A stretch of 12,346 bases of DNA from Candidatus Wallbacteria bacterium (GCA_028711905.1 JAQTRI010000064.1:1-12346), one strand, 5' to 3'; counted from the stretch's first letter, positions 1 through 6,784 are shown. Made by a program: numbers and translations. Notes: a model not told the origin generated them from the letters alone.

Positions 1-589
1 GCAGCCCTTGAATCATGTACGGATAACCGAAAAACCATTCATCAGCTGCCAGGCCAAAGGCAAGCGTGGCCGTATCCATTACGAATTCCTTTATCGCTGC
101 GGAAAATGCCGGTACATCCGGTGCATAAAGGCAACACCCTGCAGCGTCATTATCCACGGCGCGCCGCACCTCAGATGCGAACATTCCCGGTGTGAGCAGT
201 ATCTCCTTGTGCGAACCGGACTTATCAGTCCTGCGGCATATCCGGTATGACGATTCATCACAGAATGATTCGCGGAAACCGATACTGTATGTCGCAATGT
301 CAACCCCGGCGTCCTGTGCAGCTGCGCACAGCACAGACGAGTCTATCCCTCCGGAATACATCAGGTGCATTGCGCCATGCCCAAAACAGGCAGCCACTGT
401 ATCCGACAGCAGTCTGCGCAAGTCTGACGGTGCAGCACAATCGGATTTTTTCCCACCGCCTGAACCAAGTATAAGCCGGTCTTTCACTGTATTCAGGCTG
501 ACCTTGCTCCTGAAGGGGAGACCTCCGGGGAGGTACTCGTATCTGAGATAAAATGCTGCTGCTTCCAACATGGGGTCAGGCCTGCACAT
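1..589 (-). CDS. Asparagine-synthetase-like ATP-pyrophosphatase domain protein, partial (C-terminus beyond left edge)
   Basis: The family activates a carboxylate with ATP as an acyl-adenylate, which is then attacked by an amine to form an amide. Reading the minus strand from ATG 589 gives 196 codons without a stop. The N-terminal FYLRYEYLPGG segment matches the linker that opens the synthetase domain. The PP-loop SGGIDSS (residues about 79-85), then TYSIGF, CDESSY and a His before a KE pair, follow the family order. The motif FGLAADEWFFGY near the edge aligns with SGEGSDEVFGGY of E. coli AsnB. The N-terminal class II glutamine amidotransferase domain is missing: the protein starts directly at the synthetase domain. 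The Ser and catalytic Glu of the AsnB loop align with Phe and Leu, so ordinary asparagine synthesis is doubtful. Lasso-type cyclases and other amide formers share the fold. The gene lies 15 nt after the TPR gene, probably in one operon. ATG 571 is an alternative start. Family assignment is firm; substrate unknown. Confidence 0.85.
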   Translation of the reverse strand, partial: MCRPDPMLEAAAFYLRYEYLPGGLPFRSKVSLNTVKDRLILGSGGGKKSDCAAPSDLRRLLSDTVAACFGHGAMHLMYSGGIDSSVLCAAAQDAGVDIATYSIGFRESFCDESSYRICRRTDKSGSHKEILLTPGMFASEVRRAVDNDAAGCCLYAPDVPAFSAAIKEFVMDTATLAFGLAADEWFFGYPYMIQGL

Positions 590-604
590 TGCACAAACTC
601 GATT

Positions 605-982
605 TCAGCATTTGATTCTGCAGTATTGTTTCAATTGATGGACACGCGAATCATTGTCCGGCAGAGGTTCCAGTACATCCAGTGCCTGCCGGTAATGTCC
701 TGCTGCCTGCAGGGTATCCGCCAACTCTACGGCACAGAGAGTGCTGTGGCTTCCCCTCGAATGTTCAAGCGCGCTGCGCACAAAATGCAAAGCCTTGGTT
801 CTCCGGCCTTGTTCACGATACAGAATCCCGAGGCGCAGCAATATTGCAGCATTTCCAGGCTCATCGCGCAGAGTGTCGCGCAGCAGCATCTCGCAGAACC
901 GGTACAGAGCGGCCTGGCCTGAGGCTCCGGCCAGTATACAGTCTCTTTCCGGCAGATAAAATTCCGAAAGAAGCCTGCTCAT
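605..982 (-). CDS. Small TPR-repeat protein
   Basis: I read a 125-residue protein from ATG 982, whose ATG overlaps the stop of the upstream peptide gene (ATGA, 982-979), a typical translational-coupling arrangement. A GTG 33 nt upstream (1015) would add 11 residues but has no better ribosome site. Two tetratricopeptide-like helix pairs are visible. The first spans about residues 42-75 (PGNAAILLRLGILYREQG followed by ALHFVRSALE) and the second about 79-107 (ELADTLQAAGHYRQALDVLEPL). There is no signal peptide or membrane segment, so it should be cytoplasmic. TPR proteins are protein-protein scaffolds; its partner could be the asparagine-synthetase-like protein encoded 15 nt downstream, but that is inference. 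The fold is fairly sure and the function unknown. Confidence 0.7.
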   Translation of the reverse strand: MSRLLSEFYLPERDCILAGASGQAALYRFCEMLLRDTLRDEPGNAAILLRLGILYREQGRRTKALHFVRSALEHSRGSHSTLCAVELADTLQAAGHYRQALDVLEPLPDNDSRVHQLKQYCRIKC

Positions 983-1128
983 TTCATCACAATCAACCCA
1001 ACCGGCAGTCCGCACACATGATTTTCAGGGTCACCATTTTTCCGCATAAAGTATTTATACCTGAAATTATCGCCAACTGCCATATGGATCACTCCCGCTT
1101 TCCTGTTTGACACTCCTGCCCTATGCAT
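979..1128 (-). CDS. Small peptide gene at the head of the leftward operon
   Basis: This is a 49-residue ORF from ATG 1128, or 34 residues from ATG 1083. Both starts have a GGGAG eight nucleotides upstream. Its TGA overlaps the ATG of the TPR gene (ATGA), which argues that it is translated. The shorter form begins MAVGDNFRYKYF, is rich in aromatic and basic residues, and ends in the Gly- and hydrophobic-rich HVCGLPVGLIVMK with one cysteine. I do not recognise a family, and it has no signal peptide. Being first in an operon with an ATP-dependent amide-forming enzyme makes a ribosomally made precursor peptide conceivable. It lacks the Thr at -2 and the Asp/Glu at ring position 7-9 expected of a classical lasso precursor. 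It could also be a leader or coupling ORF. Most of the gene lies in the gap upstream of the divergent regulator. Confidence 0.35.
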   Translation of the reverse strand: MHRAGVSNRKAGVIHMAVGDNFRYKYFMRKNGDPENHVCGLPVGLIVMK

Positions 1129-1135
1129 ATAAAAT
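1107..1135 (+). promoter_or_regulatory. Sigma-70-type promoter of the response regulator operon
   Basis: TTGACA (1107-1112), a 17-nt spacer, then TAAAAT (1130-1135). The -35 is perfect and the -10 is 5 of 6. Counting the last -10 base as -7 puts +1 at 1142, exactly the A of the regulator's ATG, so the transcript should be leaderless. The 10 bases before the ATG are pyrimidine-rich and contain no Shine-Dalgarno sequence. An in-frame TAA at 1130-1132 rules out a longer protein. Confidence 0.75.
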
Positions 1136-1153
1136 TCTCCCATGGCGCGACAA
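1126..1153 (-). promoter_or_regulatory. Possible weak promoter for the leftward peptide operon
   Basis: On the minus strand TTGTCG (1153-1148), a 16-nt spacer and TATATG (1131-1126) each match the consensus at 4 of 6 positions. They would start RNA near 1119, which would favour ATG 1083 (34-residue peptide). The -10 element overlaps the -10 of the divergent regulator promoter, so the two could compete for polymerase. The matches are modest and the promoter may instead lie inside the regulator gene. Confidence 0.25.
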
Positions 1154-2503
1154 CCAGTGATTCTTATTGTTGATGATGAAACGATCATGCTCAATGCCCT
1201 GGCCGACACCTTGAAGACTAAGGGATATTCCATCCTCACCGCCGGGTCTGGAAACAATGCTCTCAAACTCCTGGCGGAAAACGAGATTGACCTGGTGATT
1301 TCGGACCTGCGCATGAATGGCATGAGCGGGCTGGATCTGCTTGCACGCACTCGTGAACTGAGCCTCCCTCCCGTTTTCATCGTCATGACAGCCTACGGTA
1401 CTGTGGCCGGCGCTGTCGATGCCATTCGCCAGGGAGCCTTTGATTTTATCGAAAAACCCTTTACCTTTGATAAAATCGAAATCACCGTGGAGCGGGCTCT
1501 TCAAACCCGTTCGTTGATCCGGGAAAACACTGATCTCAAGAAACAACTGGCCATGGGTCGCTCTGACCGCCCCTTTATCGGGAACTCCCGCAAAATGAAG
1601 GAAATCATCGACTTAGTCGAACGGGTAGCTGAACTTAACATAACGGTTCTTATCACCGGAGAGTCCGGATCAGGCAAAGAAGTAGTGGCTGACGCCATTC
1701 ACAACTTGAGCAGCAGATCCGCCAAGCCATTCATCAAGGTCAACTGCGCAGCTCTGCCGGAAACACTGCTCGAATCAGAGCTTTTCGGCCACACCAAGGG
1801 TGCTTTTACCGGAGCTGTCGGCAACAAAAAAGGCCGATTCGAGCTGGCTGATGGAGGCTCTATTTTTCTGGACGAAATCGGGGAAGTCACACCTGCAATC
1901 CAGGTTAAACTGCTGCGCGTATTGCAGGAAAAAATCATTGAACCTCTGGGGAGCGAAAAATCCATTTCAGTCGATGTCAGGCTCATCACTGCCACCAACC
2001 GCGATCTGCAGTCAGCCATTGTTAATGGCACTTTTCGCGAAGACCTGTATTATCGTCTCAATGTGATCAATATTCGAGTCCCTGCCCTGCGTGAAAGGCG
2101 TGAAGACATCCCGCCCCTGGTCAATCTTTTCCTGGAAAAATACAGTCATGAAATGAAAAAAGAAGTCAACAGAATCTCACCAGATGCCATGAAGATTCTC
2201 ATTGACCATAACTGGCCGGGAAATATCCGCGAACTGGAAAACGCCATCCAGCGCGCCATTGTACTCTGTTCTTCGGGTGTCATCACACCTGATGACCTGA
2301 TTCCATCCCAGGTGTGCACCGACCCTTTGCTGAAACGCTCCGGAGACAGCCTCGAAGCTGTCGAGCACCAGCACATAAGCACAATTCTACACAGTACGGG
2401 ATGGAACATCTCTCGTAGCGCCGAAATTCTCGGCATCGACAGAAAAACCCTGTACAATAAGATTCAGAAATACGGACTGGCGCAAAATGGCAAAAGTCAT
2501 TGA
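1142..2503 (+). CDS. NtrC-family sigma-54-dependent response regulator
   Basis: A 453-residue transcription activator of the NtrC type. An N-terminal receiver (about 5-120) has the acidic pair D11-D12, phospho-acceptor D55, T83 and K105, all the residues needed for phosphorylation. The central AAA+ domain (about 143-380) has Walker A GESGSGKE (173-180), the sigma-54-contacting GAFTGA loop (220-225), Walker B FLDE (242-245) and arginine-finger candidates R299 and R305. The C-terminal Fis-type helix-turn-helix (about 409-446) would bind upstream enhancers. When phosphorylated, such proteins oligomerise and use ATP to open sigma-54 promoters. No partner histidine kinase lies in the window. The only usable start is ATG 1142, because any later ATG would remove the acidic pair. 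The gene is first in an operon with a TPR gene (17-nt overlap) and a radical SAM gene. All domains look intact; targets unknown. Confidence 0.95.
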   Translation: MARQPVILIVDDETIMLNALADTLKTKGYSILTAGSGNNALKLLAENEIDLVISDLRMNGMSGLDLLARTRELSLPPVFIVMTAYGTVAGAVDAIRQGAFDFIEKPFTFDKIEITVERALQTRSLIRENTDLKKQLAMGRSDRPFIGNSRKMKEIIDLVERVAELNITVLITGESGSGKEVVADAIHNLSSRSAKPFIKVNCAALPETLLESELFGHTKGAFTGAVGNKKGRFELADGGSIFLDEIGEVTPAIQVKLLRVLQEKIIEPLGSEKSISVDVRLITATNRDLQSAIVNGTFREDLYYRLNVINIRVPALRERREDIPPLVNLFLEKYSHEMKKEVNRISPDAMKILIDHNWPGNIRELENAIQRAIVLCSSGVITPDDLIPSQVCTDPLLKRSGDSLEAVEHQHISTILHSTGWNISRSAEILGIDRKTLYNKIQKYGLAQNGKSH

Positions 2504-3773
2504 TTTCACCAAATACACTTCGGCTGCAGGTTCAAACTCAGGCCCTAAGCATCGTGTCGACATCAAGGAGCAGCTGCAGAACGCCAGAGCCTATATGCAG
2601 TCCGGTAACACCAAGGACGCTCTTGCGGCTTTCGCAATTGTCCTGGAATCCGATCCCGACAATTTTGACGCCCTCTTCTATACGGGAAACATCTATTTCA
2701 ACAATAATCAGATGGCCCGCGCCATCCCTTTGTATGACCGGATTATTACCTGTTATCCGTCATACAGCTATCTTCCTTACCTTAATTACCTCCGCGCTTT
2801 GCTCAAGTGCCGCAAATTCGACAAAATGCTGGAAGTGGCTGGAACATCTCTGAAATACTTTCCCTTCCAGGCTGAACCATTGAAACTGATCGGTATTTCC
2901 CGTTTCCAGCTCGGTGATCTGAACGAATCCTTGAAATATCTGAAAAAGTATCTGGAACGCGACAATTTCGATAAGGAAAGCCTTTATTTCGTCGCTCAGA
3001 TCTATCAGCAGCTTGAGATTTATGATGCAGCCATCATGTACTACCGCAGGCTTTTAAAAATGATTCCAGACGATAACGAGCTACTGAAAATCATCGGAAT
3101 TCTATATTTGCGCAGGAACGACCATGCTAATGCCACCAGATTTCTGGAGAGGAATTTTCTCTCGACCCACGATTTCAATGTCGGCAAAGAACTGTCCTGG
3201 CTTTACACTGTTTCAGGCCGCCTGGAAGAAGCCGAACAGACTCTTCTGAAGCTTTTGAAAACATCTCCGCATGATCTCGACCTTCTGGTGTCAGTTGGAG
3301 AAGTTTACCTGGGATTAAACAGATTGGCTGAGGCCAGGAAATTCCTGAAAAACGCCTTTGTCCTTAATTCGGAACATCCTGTTGTAAATCTCAAACTCGC
3401 AGCCTGTTGCGCCAGGCTTGGAGACACCGGTCAGGCTGTTTATCTATATAAAAAGGTCATCGCAGTACAGCCTGAATTTTTTGACCCTTATTTCGATCTT
3501 TACAATCTCCTTGAAGACTCCGGAGACATCAAGGAACTGCATAAGCTGAAGCTGACTATCCTGAGCCGGAAATGGGAGCTTCCTGAGTATTATCTCCTGC
3601 TGGCACGAATTTGCCTTGCTGACGGAAAAAATGACGAAACCATCCGGTTTCTGAAAAAGGCACTGAAGTTCGAGGGCGATTTTCGTCAGAGAGAACTGGC
3701 GGAGGACCTTTCCGCCAGATTGTGCAAACCTGCCAGACGGTCAAGAAAAAAAAAGCCGGAACAGCAGAAATGA
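2487..3773 (+). CDS. Multi-TPR protein with basic C-terminal tail
   Basis: A 428-residue protein made almost entirely of tetratricopeptide-type helix pairs. Clear units lie near residues 28-58, 62-91, 130-158, 163-196, 198-225, 231-261, 265-294, 299-331 and 366-394. Typical signatures include ALAAFAIVLESDPDN and AIMYYRRLLKMIPDD. The first 25 residues are polar and there is no signal peptide or membrane segment, so it is cytoplasmic. The last 15 residues are strongly basic (KPARRSRKKK), perhaps for binding nucleic acid or an acidic partner. The start lies 17 nt inside the end of the regulator gene with GGAC about 9 nt upstream, which implies coupled translation. It probably scaffolds a complex, the radical SAM protein encoded 44 nt downstream being the obvious candidate partner (inference). 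The specific function is unknown. Confidence 0.9.
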   Translation: MAKVIDFTKYTSAAGSNSGPKHRVDIKEQLQNARAYMQSGNTKDALAAFAIVLESDPDNFDALFYTGNIYFNNNQMARAIPLYDRIITCYPSYSYLPYLNYLRALLKCRKFDKMLEVAGTSLKYFPFQAEPLKLIGISRFQLGDLNESLKYLKKYLERDNFDKESLYFVAQIYQQLEIYDAAIMYYRRLLKMIPDDNELLKIIGILYLRRNDHANATRFLERNFLSTHDFNVGKELSWLYTVSGRLEEAEQTLLKLLKTSPHDLDLLVSVGEVYLGLNRLAEARKFLKNAFVLNSEHPVVNLKLAACCARLGDTGQAVYLYKKVIAVQPEFFDPYFDLYNLLEDSGDIKELHKLKLTILSRKWELPEYYLLLARICLADGKNDETIRFLKKALKFEGDFRQRELAEDLSARLCKPARRSRKKKPEQQK

Positions 3774-3817
3774 AAGTAACGGATATCAAGCGGACCACTC
3801 CCGGACCGGTCTGAGCG

Positions 3818-5581
3818 ATGAAACAAGCCGTCTTCCGTTTGCGCGTTGATCAAGTCATGCTTCCAGGCATCTCGCTGCTTGCTTACCGCGATGTCCATCT
3901 GATTGGCGACACCCCCCCGCTTTCCTGGCACTCCAGCCACTGTCCCATGTCACTGATCAATGATCTCTGGACTGCGAAAGTGCCGTTCTCAGATGAGTTC
4001 GGATGGCTCACTTACAAGTATCTCATCAGGCTGGTATCAAAAGAAGGCCGCGAGTTTCATCTGATCGAAAACTCCTGCAGGATATTAGAGCTTGATTCCG
4101 AAACTCATTTTGCTGATGACATCTTTTCCTCATCCGCCTTTGTTTCCGACCAGACCTCACTCCATGAAAAGCCGGCCTGCAGCAATCTGTATACAGCTCC
4201 GATAGTGGCATCCGACGGAACCGTAACCTTCTGCTGCCGCGATTCGAACCTGGAATCAGGAACGGGAAATCTGTCTGCCCAGCCTCTTTCCGACATATGG
4301 GAAGGCAATCGCATGAACTATCTGCGACTGCAACAGCTGCGGGGAGATTTCCGCAATCCGCCCTGCTGCTCCTGCACTGCATCTGTTCCGGTTGAACAGC
4401 AGATGCTGGAATCGTTTTTGTCTCATCATGGCGTGCACGATTGTTTTCAGGAGTATTTGCACAGGACTTCAGGCAGATTTTACCTGCCTCTGTATGTGCA
4501 ACTGGAACTGTCCGGTCAATGCCGGCTTTCCTGCAAATGGTGCTCTCAGGGACTGCATAATCATGAAAATCGGGGATTCATGCCTCTGGAGCTTTTTAAA
4601 ACGATCCTGGAACGCGATCTTCGCGGCCTCCCCTTTCCTGTCAAGCGGCTTTCGCTGTTCTGGTTTGGCGAACCTCTGCTGCACCCGGATTTTCCGCTAA
4701 TGCTGGCCCTGACAGGGAAAGCGGCCCGCGAAAAGCCCTTCTACGAAGTGCTGGAAGTACACACCAGCGGACAGGATTTCACTGCAGATATTCAAGACGC
4801 AGTAATGCGAGATCCTCCGCCGGGCCTGCGCTTAGTCTTTTCCATCGATGCCAGCCGGCCCGAGACATACCGCAGTCTCAAGGGAGGCGAAATCGACACT
4901 GTGCTGTCCAATGTGCGCTATCTGCTGAAAAATCACGCTTGCGCGGACATCCAGACTGTGTTCCAGTTCATCGTGCATCCGGAAAACTGCAGCGAAGCCA
5001 ATGAATTCTACAGCCGGATTTCAGATATGCTCAAAGAAAACAGGCGCGATTATCAGGTCACAGCCTGGGAGGATTTCGTCAAGCCCTTTGTCATCCGCTT
5101 CAGATTCTGCGACCCGTTGAAACCTGAAGATCATGCTGTATATCAAGGTCTTTTTCAGAGCACATGTGACTGGGTGGCCGGATTGCCTGAGCACAGGGTC
5201 ATGTACTGCCCGGAGTATATTCCGCCTGAATCCATACCGGCTAAGCCCGGGTTCAGGCCGTTCTGCCCTTTGATGCTGTCCAATCCCTCCATCCGCTCGG
5301 ACGGCACTCTGACTTTCTGCTGCCATGACACAGAAGGTCTGAACGCTGTCGGCTCTTTAGCTTGCGAGAGTTTTCACGAATTGTGGTTTGAAAAGGCCTG
5401 GAAAGGCCGCGAAGACATGCTCAGAGGCGATCTTTCAAGCCTTCCGGCCTGCAGAGACTGCGCGTTTTATTCTTCGCCCAACCGCCTGCCTTTGAACGAA
5501 TACTGGCTGTTCCGGTTTCTGGAGCGTTCGGGTCGGAAGAATCTGATCGTTGAATACCTGAACCGAAAAAGGGGCGGATGA
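3818..5581 (+). CDS. Radical SAM protein with N-terminal CBM20-like module and two SPASM-like clusters
   Basis: A 587-residue protein. The radical SAM core has CRLSCKWC (C235, C239, C242), which would bind the 4Fe-4S cluster that cleaves S-adenosylmethionine, followed by WFGEPLLHP (282-290), the SAM-binding GEP motif. Cysteine clusters flank the core and look alike. The N-terminal one is C121, SDGTVTFCC (132-140) and C183, C184, C186. The C-terminal one is C483, SDGTLTFCC (494-502) and C545, C548. These resemble SPASM auxiliary-cluster domains, common in peptide-modifying enzymes and sulfatase maturases. Residues about 4-95 fit a CBM20 starch-binding fold: VHLIGDTPPLSW, a Trp near 51 before a VPF strand, LTYKYLIRL, and an E-N-x-x-R ending. 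The start has no strong ribosome site. It is probably third in the regulator-TPR operon. The stop codon lies in the loop of a terminator hairpin. The radical SAM call is firm, the CBM20-like call is by pattern only, and the substrate is unknown. Confidence 0.88.
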   Translation: MKQAVFRLRVDQVMLPGISLLAYRDVHLIGDTPPLSWHSSHCPMSLINDLWTAKVPFSDEFGWLTYKYLIRLVSKEGREFHLIENSCRILELDSETHFADDIFSSSAFVSDQTSLHEKPACSNLYTAPIVASDGTVTFCCRDSNLESGTGNLSAQPLSDIWEGNRMNYLRLQQLRGDFRNPPCCSCTASVPVEQQMLESFLSHHGVHDCFQEYLHRTSGRFYLPLYVQLELSGQCRLSCKWCSQGLHNHENRGFMPLELFKTILERDLRGLPFPVKRLSLFWFGEPLLHPDFPLMLALTGKAAREKPFYEVLEVHTSGQDFTADIQDAVMRDPPPGLRLVFSIDASRPETYRSLKGGEIDTVLSNVRYLLKNHACADIQTVFQFIVHPENCSEANEFYSRISDMLKENRRDYQVTAWEDFVKPFVIRFRFCDPLKPEDHAVYQGLFQSTCDWVAGLPEHRVMYCPEYIPPESIPAKPGFRPFCPLMLSNPSIRSDGTLTFCCHDTEGLNAVGSLACESFHELWFEKAWKGREDMLRGDLSSLPACRDCAFYSSPNRLPLNEYWLFRFLERSGRKNLIVEYLNRKRGG

Positions 5582-5590
5582 TCCGCCCCC
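5566..5590 (-). terminator. Intrinsic terminator of the zinc-ribbon gene, overlapping the end of the radical SAM gene
   Basis: A perfect 8-bp stem, GGGGCGGA (5571-5578) with TCCGCCCC (5582-5589), encloses a 3-nt loop. On the minus strand it is followed directly by five T (complement of 5566-5570), a classical intrinsic terminator about 30 nt after the stop at 5622. On the plus strand the loop is the TGA stop of the radical SAM gene, and no T-run follows, so it is a weaker terminator in that direction. Confidence 0.85.
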
Positions 5591-5621
5591 GTGATAATGC
5601 CAAGCAGCACAAGCAAAAATT

Positions 5622-6608
5622 TTATTCAGCGTTTTTCAGCTCTTCGATCAAATATCCCAGTTCTGCGTTGAAATTGCCGCGGATCTCTTTGTCGGCAAGA
5701 TAGATGTTCGTGTCAGCATGGAAGAAGTTCTGATCCATGTAATCCGGCTTGGCGATTTTGGCATACTTCAGGCATTCATTGAAATAGCCTGTTGCCTTAT
5801 GCATGGACTTTCCAACTCCTGTGAAGTCGATATCCTTGTATGTGAATATCAGCTGCATGATCAGGGAGTCGAGCCTGTTGAACAAGGCAGTGGCTGCTGA
5901 GAGATTGCGCTTGAGGGATTCGAATTCCTCGGCGGCCTTTTCCGGATTGGCCTGCGATGCGCCAATGGACCCGGAATAGATCTTGATCAGGCTGAACTGA
6001 TGGTAGCAGCGGCTGATCGCTTCCTGAAGTTTCATGGTTTCAGTGGCCAGCAGTTCGCAAGCTGTCGCATCACGCTCATCTGAAGCGCTGTACATCGGAA
6101 TTCCCCACTTGTTCCACATGTAATAGCAGGAGTAACACAGATACACATTGCCTGACTTGTTGATTTCAGGGCTGTGGCACTTGGGGCAGGAGAAATAATC
6201 CGGCTCGATCACCGGCCTGGCTGACTTAGAAACTGCGGCCGGTACTGAAACGATCGGCGGGTCCCAGTCTTTCCAGAAATGACCGCACTTGAGGCAGGAG
6301 TGCATGCCGCCGACCTTGATCGTGTCCTGACAGCCGCACTGCGGACACCAGTCCGGATCAGGGTCAGTAACCGGTCTCTGCTCCACTGCACCCTTCATCG
6401 GAGGCCACTGGCTCCACACTTTAAGGCATGTGTTGCAAGTCCAGAGATGAAGTCCCATGGAACTGACATCACCGCTGTAGCAGAAGGGACAGAAACCAAG
6501 ACCCTGGTCATCTCCAGGCAGGATGCCGGCCTGGTTGTGGGCGCTTACCAGCCCGGCACAAAGAAAGAAAACCGCGAATAGAAAGATAGGGAAACGCAAC
6601 GCTCTCAT
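5622..6608 (-). CDS. Exported protein with three zinc ribbons and a helical C-terminal half
   Basis: 328 residues. Residues 1-23 form a Sec signal peptide (basic MRALR, hydrophobic core, VSA before H24); C17 is not in a lipobox, so it is not an obvious lipoprotein. Three ribbons follow: C40-C43/C58-C61, C88-C91/C105-C108 and C141-C144/C158-C161. Each is followed by a W-x-x-W motif (VWSQWPP, FWKDWDPP, MWNKWGIP), showing internal triplication with a period of about 50 residues. Such Cys4 ribbons normally bind one zinc each. Residues about 179-328 are predicted helical and soluble. I know no named family with this layout, and a triple zinc ribbon outside the cytoplasm is unusual. AGGAGG lies 7 nt before the ATG and decides the start. 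The gene has its own promoter and a terminator, so it is monocistronic. Export and zinc binding are well supported; role unknown. Confidence 0.88.
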   Translation of the reverse strand: MRALRFPIFLFAVFFLCAGLVSAHNQAGILPGDDQGLGFCPFCYSGDVSSMGLHLWTCNTCLKVWSQWPPMKGAVEQRPVTDPDPDWCPQCGCQDTIKVGGMHSCLKCGHFWKDWDPPIVSVPAAVSKSARPVIEPDYFSCPKCHSPEINKSGNVYLCYSCYYMWNKWGIPMYSASDERDATACELLATETMKLQEAISRCYHQFSLIKIYSGSIGASQANPEKAAEEFESLKRNLSAATALFNRLDSLIMQLIFTYKDIDFTGVGKSMHKATGYFNECLKYAKIAKPDYMDQNFFHADTNIYLADKEIRGNFNAELGYLIEELKNAE

Positions 6609-6615
6609 CTGTAGT

Positions 6616-6621
6616 CCTCCT
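6616..6621 (-). promoter_or_regulatory. Strong ribosome binding site of the zinc-ribbon gene
   Basis: On the minus strand a perfect AGGAGG ends 7 nt before ATG 6608. It shows that this organism does use Shine-Dalgarno initiation, which makes its absence before the regulator gene at 1142 meaningful. Confidence 0.9.
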
Positions 6622-6654
6622 TATATATCCTTTTGGGTGGGAGTTGCTGAATTT

Positions 6655-6682
6655 ATTATATTCGCCAATCAAAATCAGTCAA
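6655..6682 (-). promoter_or_regulatory. Sigma-70-type promoter of the zinc-ribbon gene
   Basis: Minus strand TTGACT (6682-6677), a 16-nt spacer, then a perfect TATAAT (6660-6655). RNA would start near 6648, giving a leader of about 40 nt that contains the AGGAGG site. Confidence 0.75.
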
Positions 6683-6755
6683 GGCATTTTCTCGCAGTAT
6701 GTTTCCGCTGTGTCTCACCGCTGAATCCAGTTTGTTTACGACCGGATTACCGGAA

Positions 6756-6784
6756 TGGACAGCAGCAGGATTAAGAGTTACTAT
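6756..6784 (+). promoter_or_regulatory. Probable promoter of the GNAT acetyltransferase gene
   Basis: TGGACA (6756-6761), 17 nt, TACTAT (6779-6784). Transcription would start near 6791, about 22 nt before ATG 6813. The -10 has the same TACTAT sequence as the candidate before the EF-G gene. Confidence 0.5.

Noticed and set aside
192..551. Rightward open frames over the left edge (8-250, 192-551, 247-474)
   Set aside because: They lie opposite the asparagine-synthetase-like gene, whose motifs on the minus strand are unmistakable; their translations show no recognisable domain.
979..1083. Classical lasso precursor reading of the short peptide
   Set aside because: No Thr two residues before a Gly core start, and no Asp or Glu at ring position 7-9 after the candidate Gly.
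1129..1386. Upstream extension of the leftward peptide frame to 1386
   Set aside because: This part is antisense to the regulator's receiver domain and reads as low-complexity Ser/Arg sequence; the supported starts with ribosome sites are 1128 and 1083.
1699..2031. Leftward open frames inside the regulator gene (1501-1698, 1699-2031, 2146-2457)
   Set aside because: They are antisense shadows of a conserved AAA+ domain, without ribosome sites or recognisable motifs.
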